This document shows, piece after piece, positions 57,442 through 64,000 of a DNA stretch of 64,000 nt. Made by a program: the position numbers and the translations under genes. Origin of the DNA: Haematobia irritans (Eukaryota; Arthropoda; Insecta; Diptera; Muscidae); the NCBI RefSeq assembly GCF_050003625.1, contig NC_134398.1, positions 98,559,479 through 98,623,478 of the forward strand, read 5' to 3'. The notes beneath the pieces were generated by a model, which made no database searches, was not told the origin of the DNA, and was given only the letters and a program-made list of their open reading frames with translations. Each line of letters begins with the position of its first letter. Position 1 is the first letter of the stretch.

Positions 57442-58681
57442 CACTGTTAGAAAAATATGTTTTTCATATGTTCCGATATAAACAAAATGTGTTTCGGGCA
57501 CGATTTTAAACCACAATATATTTAAGTGCGAACATGTAATGTTCCTAAACTAACACTAAATGTTTGGGACATCTATGTTAATATGTTAGAATATATTATG
57601 TTTGGGGCATCAATGTTTCATAAAAATCATATGTGTGAATACAAACATATATAAATTTACAAATTTCGACTAAACATACATATGTTTTGATATTTTATTC
57701 AAAGCGACAGAGAGAGTATAGAGAGAAATAGAGATGGAAACCGGGAGAGTTGACGAAAGATATCAATATAACACAGCAAAAGAGTCAAAAGAGAACAATT
57801 TCTGTGAAACCGCTTGTATGTTGTTTCGGAAAACTGTTTTATGATAAGGCCAAAAATTTGATATGCTTAAGTCTAAATATTATTTAATTTGAATAAAGAA
57901 AACCATTCGGAACCAAGAGAATAGACATTTGAAAACCAAACAGCATATGTTTTCGCCTTGAGAGCAGCATTTTATGTATGTGTGGACATGTGTTTTGTTT
58001 ATCATTTTGGCATTATGGGCACAATATTTTTTTTTGGTTCGTTAAAAGAAATCAGGGGTCTTCATAAAAATAACGAAAGGGCACTATACTCTTTTTAGAT
58101 TTGGGACAGTAAAATGAAATAAGGAGGAAATAGTGAAAAATTACACAGTAAAATGTAAAAAAACAAACTTTAGTTCCTCTTTATTAAAAAGTAGTCCACG
58201 AGGAGTTGACGGGCACCATCAAATATAAAAGCGGGCATTAAGTTCGAGTTTTACAGCTAAAACAATTTAAAAAGTTTATTTTCTTTAAAATGAATTATTA
58301 AAGAAAAATAAAAGGAATTTTAGAGCGATGGTGTTAAATGCTAGTAAAAAACTGTTCACTCCTAAATAAATTTATGTTTATATTATAAAATTATGTATGT
58401 ATGTTTATACTCGACTCCACGTTCTTCTTTTGTTAGTTTTTGAATTCCTTCCAAATTTTAAAGTTTTGTACAAAAACAGTTTTTTATTACAAGATTGTTA
58501 TTTTTGCAATAAAAAATAATATTTTATCCAAAAATCAGTCAATTTCGTTTATATCAAGCACTGTTACTGACTATAAATCTTTAATAACACACATTTCGAA
58601 GTTTCATTTAAAAAAAATTAATATAGTATAAATATAAATGTGTAAATTAAAAAAAAAAACAAAAAAAAAACAAAAAAAATG

Positions 58682-58757
58682 TTCGGTCGGAGCAGGGATT
58701 GAACCCACGACCCTTTGCATGCAAGGCAGACATGCTAACCACTGCTCCACGTGGCAA
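58682..58757 (-). repeat. tRNA-like SINE head inside the element
   Basis: On the minus strand GCCACGTGGAGCAGTGGTTA (A box region) and GGTTCAATCCC (B box) resemble the SINE heads at 40094 and 52150 but are more diverged. Absent from the tandem partner at 59252, so inserted later or lost there. Preceded by an A-rich run. Confidence 0.65.
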
Positions 58758-58870
58758 ACAAATGTATGTTTCTGTTAAATAATCTTATGTTTGCATGGGC
58801 TCGTGGGCGCTGCAAACTATGCTATATAAATGTAACTTAAAACGATAATTATCTACTGGTGACTATAACA

Positions 58871-58942
58871 GCTACGTAGCCCAGTGGATAGTGTGTTGGC
58901 TTACAAACTGTATGGTCCTCGGTTCGATTCTCCGTGCAGGCG
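58871..58942 (+). repeat. tRNA-like unit (A and B boxes) inside the element
   Basis: TAGCCCAGTGGATAGTGTG resembles an A box and GGTTCGATTCTCC a B box of a tRNA gene, spaced about 35 bp. I cannot fold it confidently into a functional tRNA, so I treat it as a tRNA-derived sequence. The tandem partner near 59620 keeps the A box and has lost the B box. Confidence 0.55.
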
Positions 58943-59251
58943 AAAGGTAAAATTTAAAAAATTTATAAAAGTGAATAATTTCTTCAACATTATTTGTATT
59001 ACAGAGTAAGGTTCCAATAACTAAAAAATTTCGTGGAAGTGAAAATTACGGGTATGTTAGGGAATGAGCACAATCGTGTTTGGGAAAAATTCTTCCAAGC
59101 ATATAATATTTTTGGCTCAAAATGCTTCCAAACATATAATATGTTCACATAAAACAAACATATTAATGTTTCGGCAGTATGCAATAATATATGTGCTTCC
59201 TGCAAAATATGTTTGGAACATATGTTAAAGAAGCGATTTTTTTTGAGGGTG

Positions 59252-59957
59252 TAGTAAAAAACTGTTCACGCCTAAATAAATTTATGTGTATATTATAAAA
59301 TTATTTATGTATGTTTATTATCGACTCCACGTTCTTCTTTTGTTATAGTTTTTGATTTCCTTCCAAAATTTCAAACTTTTATACCAAAAACAGTTTTTTG
59401 TTACAAAATTGTTATTTTCGCAATAAAAAATAATATTTTATCCAAAAGCTCAGTCCATTTCGTTTATATCAAGCACTTTTTTGACTGTAATTCACGTGGC
59501 CAACAAATGTACGTTTCTGTTAAATATTGTTATGTTTGCATGGGCTCGAGGGTGCTGCAAACTATGCTATATAAATGTAACTTATAACGATATTTGTCTA
59601 CTAGTGACTATAACAGCTACGTAGCCCAGTGGATAGTGTGTTGGCTTACGAAAGATAAAATTTAAAAAAATTATAAAATTGAATAATTTCTTCAACATTA
59701 TTTGTATTACAGAAAATGGTGCCGAGAACTAAAAATTTCGTGGAAGTGAAAATTATGTGAGGGAATGAGCACAATCTTCTTGGGGAGAAAATTCTTCCAA
59801 GCATATAATATTTTTGGGCTCAAAATGCTTCCAAATATATAATATGTTCACATAAAACAAACATATTAATGTTTCGGCAGTATCCAATAATATATGTGCT
59901 TCCTGCAAAATATGTTTGGAACATATGTTAGAGAAGCGATTTTTTTTTTTGAGGGTG
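59252..59957 (+). repeat. tandem partial copy of the element's right half
   Basis: Repeats 58343-59251 (GTAGTAAAAAACTGTTCAC onwards) and ends in the same right terminus (GAGGGTG) at 59957, without the SINE head and B box. A local tandem duplication. Confidence 0.75.
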
Positions 59958-60120
59958 CAGCTATATGAGAGCTATATATGAATATCGACCAATATGAAAC
60001 ACGCATTTTGACCATATAATGGGTGCAAAGCAACACTACTGAAAATCGGATGAAAATTCCGGAATCGGTTATGATGGCGCTATATAGTGGGTAACGGATA
60101 TAAGTACATCTCATATAAGA
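59958..60120. repeat. scrap of muscid-type dispersed repeat
   Basis: GAGAGCTATATATGAATATC and CGACCAATATGAA resemble units of the array at 12780-13605. Short and diverged. Confidence 0.45.
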
Positions 60121-60880
60121 AAAATACGCATATAGGAAAGTTAATAAAAAACACCATACTTGATTTTTCTTAAGAATATTGATTGTCTAAAAGCGCATAC
60201 AGGAAACAAAAAATATATCCGTAACCTACTGTAAAAATAAAAACCAATTGCGTGTCTCTCGTAGTCTTAAAATTCCTCGAAAGTTGAAGTAAATTTCTTC
60301 GTACAGAATTTACCCTTTTGTTATTGTTCGGCAAATTGAATTTAAAAATTGGACCTTTTTAAAAAGTTTACTTTTCCAAATTTTAAAAAGTTGAAAAGTT
60401 TGTGTTTTGATTCCGATGTCAATCTATGACTATGTACAACAACGAATTATTTTTGAGGCATTCTTCTTCGAAATTCACTGTAGTGGATTTTGGTTCGATT
60501 TCGGAATTAGAATTTATAAATTTTAAGCAAATTTAAGCACGTCGCACAAAAAGTCAAAACTGTCACATAAAATACGTTAGTTTTCTAAAGAACTCACAGA
60601 GATAATTCAATTCGTACTTGTTCAATGACATTATGACATTACTTACGTTATTATTATTATACTTAATTTGGGGTACTTTTCTGTAGAAAAATGAGCTCTG
60701 TTTGGGAATATTTTGAAAAATAACAAAATGATTCTTCGAAAGCCAAATGCAGTATATAAAATAAAATTTTTAGTTGTCTAGGCTCTTCAACATCATCTTT
60801 AATATAACATTTAAGAAATATTCATAAAAAGTTTTTAATGTAGTTTCATCCATTTTGTTCCATGCTTTGGTAGTTCAATT
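60121..60880. other. no gene recognised
   Basis: AT-rich, no ORF or repeat I can support. Confidence 0.5.
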
Positions 60881-61330
60881 AGTAGCCAGATCAAGCAACT
60901 CTGCGACAAGGATGGGGTGTGTCCAGAGGCTTAGCTGGGCAGATGAGACACACGTCAGCTACGCTGCTATCAATCACTGATAAGTAGGAATTGAGGCGGC
61001 TGCACTTGCCTGATCTTAGTTGAGCCAAAAATACTCTGGTCTGCCGTGGGAGGTATCTCTCCTCCAGTGCTATGGGCGGTGGTCGAGCTCCGAGAACAGG
61101 ATTAATATTGTAGCTTCTCACCGCTTCAGCTACAGTATCCTCATGAATCCTGTTCAGACCTGTCTGGTATGTTGATTTATAACGCGGGATCTCGCGCTTT
61201 AGAAAGTGAAGATCAACCCTTACATTCCTGGGTGGAGGTTGCCTATCCACAAGATGGTGATTTGGATGACAACTTCGATAGCAACCCAAGAGGTACTGCT
61301 TTGACAACATGTAATTGTGTCGACGCACTA
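60881..61330 (-). pseudogene. non-LTR retrotransposon ORF2 C-terminus (jockey/I-like)
   Basis: The minus-strand frame contains the region after RT: HLVDRQPPPRNVRVDLHFLK, HEDTVAEAVRSYNINPVLGA and RQTRVFLAQLRSGKCSRLNS followed by VADVCLIC, the start of a cysteine motif; then the frame ends. This belongs to a different LINE family from the LOA-like one, and probably to the same kind as 63402-64000. Confidence 0.78.
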
Positions 61331-61977
61331 GCACGCACAGAAAAAACATGTTTGGACAAGGTTGCCGCATCCATTTAATGCTTATTTAGAGTATGTAATT
61401 GTCGCTAAAACCATGTCTGTAAAAATAATATTCGAGCGGAGAAAAATATATGTTGGCAATAAGCACTTAAATGGTTCTCAAATGTCGCAAACATGTTCTA
61501 TTATTTAAATAATAGAATTTGAGACCATTACATGGTCGGGAAAATCACGTACCTGACCATTCAATTTTTTTACTTTTTTGCCGGGAAAAAGGTATTTTTA
61601 TAGGTTACGTATATTGCAGCGAAAAGAATTTTATAAAAACATTGAACAGGTACACACGATTTTCATTTTGCGCGTTAGTCGTGTGTTGTTTCTTGGAATG
61701 GAGAGTGGATACGGAATTACTGTATTTTGTGTTAATATATTTATTCAGAAGTGGCACGTGGTTTTATGTGAATACAAAAAAGGAAAGTGTAATTGAAAAA
61801 ATGTACTTGTTTTTTGTTCTGCATTATACCATATATCAATGGTATAATTTATTTTTATTTGCAGTTACATGATGTCGGCGTTGGTACATTCGATGGGCAC
61901 GAAGTAAATATGGAATGATTATTTATTGTTGAAATTGAACCAGAATAGAGTGTGTAAAAATATGTGATGTTTGCTTG
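61331..61977. repeat. palindrome-bearing non-coding region, possible MITE
   Basis: Contains a perfect 20-bp palindrome at 61497-61516 (TCTATTATTTAAATAATAGA) nested in a larger imperfect hairpin (ATGGTTCTCAAAT at 61471 with ATTTGAGACCAT at 61516). ACATGGTC/GACATGGT-type words recur to about 62720. The 61519-61872 frame looks random. Confidence 0.5.
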
Positions 61978-62385
61978 CACCAAAGACAATTAAAGAGGAA
62001 GATGTGAATTGGGCATGTTGTTATTCTTTTTTCTCAAGAACCAGAGATTAGCCCCATACATGTTCGATGAGAAGTTGCAACTTTTTTTCGGTTTCTCTTT
62101 TCAATTTGCATTCGTAACAAAACCTAATTCACTTATTTTAGCAATTTTTTAACTTTTAAAAGAACAAAAACACTTCATGAAACATTTAGTTAATAATTCA
62201 GTGCAATCGACACAGAAATTTGCGGGAACTTTTGAGAAAATAGCAAAATAAAAATTGTCTGCATCAAACCAGTAAGTTCGAAGCGCTTTTCCTACAAGTA
62301 TGGGACTAATCTCTGGTTCTTAACACTAACACTATCAAAGCCCAATTCACATCTTCCTCTTTAATTGTCTTTGGATTGCACGACA
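61978..62385. repeat. foldback (long inverted repeat)
   Basis: Arms of about 88 bp: 61978-62065 and, inverted, 62297-62385, with a ~230-bp spacer. Both contain AAAGACAATTAAAGAGGAAG, GATGTGAATTGGGC and AGAACCAGAGATTAG. Arms differ by small indels and substitutions. Could be a foldback element or give rise to hairpin RNA if transcribed. Confidence 0.82.
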
Positions 62386-62776
62386 TTAAAAATACAAATA
62401 AACAATGAATTAGTTTATAAATAAATAAAAACATGTAAATAAAGTTAATTTTGGTTTTTCTTTTCTCAACTGGCGTCCTCCTTTCGACGACGAAAAAATG
62501 TTTTTTCATAAAGATCAAAACATTTTAGGTTGTGACCATGTTCTTTTAGCTGGAAGAAAAACATTTTTGACGAATACCATATCATTTTAGATCGTGACCA
62601 TTGTATTTTGATTCAAACAAAATTCTTTTTATCAATATAATAACATTTTAGATGATAACAATTTTATTTTTCTTAGAACCATGTTCACTGAGCCAACATG
62701 GTTGCAGGTGAAAATTTTACATGGTCGCCGCAAAAATAGCTCCTATCTCTTTTGCTCTTCGAATATGATTGTTGTA
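62386..62776. other. AT-rich region with a diverged short repeat
   Basis: The phrase ACATTTTAGAT.GTGACCAT recurs with changes near 62522, 62582 and 62648. No gene seen. Confidence 0.45.
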
Positions 62777-63401
62777 AAGGGTGATGCGGTCAAAATTTGG
62801 TCAATATAAACTTGACGTATTTCTTTCAATTTTGCATTTAAAAAACCTGAACACCCCTCATTTTGAAGGTATGTGTGTAGAATGTTGCTCCTATTTTGAT
62901 TTTGGAATTCACTCTTTAGTTGTCAAAATACCGTCCAAGCAAGAAGAGCAGCGTATCAAAATTTTGCTCGCACATCGCGAAAATCCGAGCTACTCGCACG
63001 CAAAGCTGGCAAAATCGCTAAAAGTTGCCAAATCAACCGTTACAAATGTAATTAAAGTGTTTGGGGAACGTTTGTCGCCAGCCAGGAAGTTTGGATCGGG
63101 GGGAAATCGAAAACCGGAAGCCGCTGAGACGACAAAGAGAGTTGCCGGTAGTTTCAAGCGAAACCCTAACCTCTCTCTCCGAGATGCCGCAAATAAGCTG
63201 GGTGTATCGTCCACAACCGTGCATCGAGCCAAAAAACGAGCCGCACTATCGACTTACAAGAAGGTAGTGACTCCAAATCGCGATGATAAACAAAATACGA
63301 CGGCCAAAGCGCGATCCCGGAGGCTATACACGACGATGCTGAAGAAGTTTGACTGCGTGGTAATGGACGACGAAACCTACGTCAAAGCCGACTACAAGCA
63401 G
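62777..63401 (+). pseudogene. Tc1-like transposase, N-terminal half
   Basis: Left terminus AAGGGTGATGCGGTCAAAAT after TA. The frame (from about 62930) has two helix-turn-helix units: HAKLAKSLKVAKSTVTNVIK, and LSLRDAANKLGVSSTTVHRA, then the first catalytic acidic site CVVMDDETYVKADYKQ (about 63360). The rest of the catalytic domain is missing: at about 63402 the sequence switches to a LINE, still in an open frame by chance. DNA-binding domain only; inactive. Confidence 0.83.
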
Positions 63402-64000
63402 ATTCCCAATCCCACGGCGGCGGGTTCTGTGTACCGGATTGACCCGATGGATCCCATCCATTGGCCAGCGGCTGCCACATCAGTGTACGTGTTGTTTCGT
63501 CCGTCTTTTTGTGTTGGAGAAGGTGCATCCCGGGGAGCCTTCTCCGTTTGCTGTTGGTCCGAGCCGGGATAGAGGAGAACCCCGGACCATGGTATTGTTC
63601 AGTCTGCCGAAACCTGATCCACCAACGCCATTGTGATGGATACCATGTGCTTCGAAAGGATCGCACAAGAAGTGGAGGTGGTGGCCTGGCTTTCATAATA
63701 CACCGTTCCGTGCAGTATAGACCTATCCCGCTTGTGCCAGACACTAGTGACCCGTATATGGAATATATGGGGGTAGCAGTCAAGTGTGGGGATGCCGAGA
63801 TAGAGCTATACAATGTTTATATACCTGTAGCTGTGCTCCAGGTTATTGCCCAAATATTGAGTGGCTATTGTGCGGGCATAACCGATTGGTTCTAGGAGAC
63901 TTTAATGCCCACCATGAACTTTGGCATTCACTCCTAGGTAATGACCAGAGAGGCATAGCTTTGGCAGAGCAGATAGATGACTCCACATTTTGCACGGTGA
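63402..64000 (+). pseudogene. jockey/I-like LINE ORF2 start with 2A-like motif and endonuclease (runs off window)
   Basis: The frame 63461-63895 reads through a hydrophobic stretch to GIEENPGP, then a cysteine pair (WYCSVCRN), then an endonuclease: GGGLAFIIHRSVQYR, IELYNVYIP. After a frameshift near 63830 it continues LVLGDFNAHHELWHSLLGND, with the catalytic Asp/Asn, and ends at the window edge in AEQIDDSTFCTV. The segment between the zinc motif and GGGLAF is shorter than expected, so the start of the endonuclease is deleted. Confidence 0.78.
63566..63589 (+). other. 2A-like ribosome-skipping motif
   Basis: Encodes GIEENPGP. The 2A consensus is D-x-E-x-N-P-G-P; here the first residue is Gly. 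Upstream is the hydrophobic run LLRLLLVRA. In several LINE groups such motifs separate an N-terminal peptide from the polyprotein. Whether the Gly form works is unknown. Confidence 0.65.

Larger units (their letters stand above)
57442..59251 (+). mobile_element. large terminal-repeat element with tRNA-like core (copy B, complete)
   Basis: About 1.81 kb from CACTGTTAGAAAAATATG (after TA) to GATTTTTTTTGAGGGTG (then TA). The right arm (58970-59251) matches the right arm of the 961-bp element at 17086-18046, so they are one family of different lengths. Contains a forward tRNA-like unit (58871-58942) and an antisense SINE head (58682-58757). Confidence 0.68.

Noticed and set aside
58871..58942. 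Functional tRNA gene
   Set aside because: A and B boxes are present but I cannot build a convincing acceptor stem and anticodon arm, and it lies in a multicopy element.
61519..61872. 117-codon ORF as a gene
   Set aside because: Two overlapping frames are equally open, composition is Phe/Tyr-rich as expected from AT-rich DNA, and no motif is seen.

Overview
This is eukaryotic DNA: AT-rich, without operons, and built almost wholly from transposable elements and their remains. A dipteran, most likely a muscid (calyptrate) fly, is suggested by: an irritans-type mariner whose inverted repeat and transposase resemble the Himar1 type known from the horn fly Haematobia; an errantivirus with env; LOA-like LINEs and tRNA-derived SINEs ending in TAACC repeats; and repeats carrying the AAGTCGGGCGGGGCCGACT end seen across muscid genomes. 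The species call is inference.

The only convincing host protein-coding piece is one 871-bp internal exon on the minus strand (34443-35313). It encodes most of a GRAM domain plus a Ser/Thr-rich linker of a GRAMD1/Aster-type sterol-transport protein and has good splice sites at both ends. Much of the window is therefore probably intron or flank of that gene. Two plus-strand arrays of exon-like modules with splice signals (16.7-18.3 kb and 28.2-29.6 kb) are the most unusual structure; the second ends in an open exon, a stop codon and a polyadenylation signal.

Layout. 0-1.8 kb: two deleted mariner (DD41D spacing) copies joined by a (TA)n tract. 1.8-9.4 kb: a decayed errantivirus (gag, pol, env, 3' LTR; no 5' LTR). 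9.4-14.3 kb: first copy of a ~4.9-kb segment repeated at 46.6-51.6 kb, holding a TTAA-flanked transposon, an LTR element on the minus strand and a ~153-bp degenerate tandem repeat running into a LINE. 14.3-21.5 kb: LINE and gypsy remnants, MITEs, and one unassigned 95-codon ORF. 21.5-28.1 kb: a complete LTR element with 1.9-kb LTRs and 4-bp target duplications whose interior holds gag and protease but no polymerase. 28.1-35.3 kb: the exon-like array, a piggyBac-type MITE, broken gypsy pieces and the GRAM exon. 35.4-39.5 kb: Himar-like mariner inside a MITE, an inverted MITE copy, and a third DD41D mariner flanked by (TA)n. 39.5-46.3 kb: gag remnant with a rearranged SINE, a second mariner family, LINE tail and LINE head in tandem. 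51.6-56.4 kb: mariner, third LTR-element fragment, another LINE. 56.4-60 kb: large terminal-repeat elements with a tRNA-like core. 60-64 kb: LINE pieces, a foldback, a Tc1-like element and a LINE with a 2A-like motif.

Nearly all mobile-element genes are broken by stops, frameshifts, deletions or later insertions, and nested insertions give a clear relative chronology.
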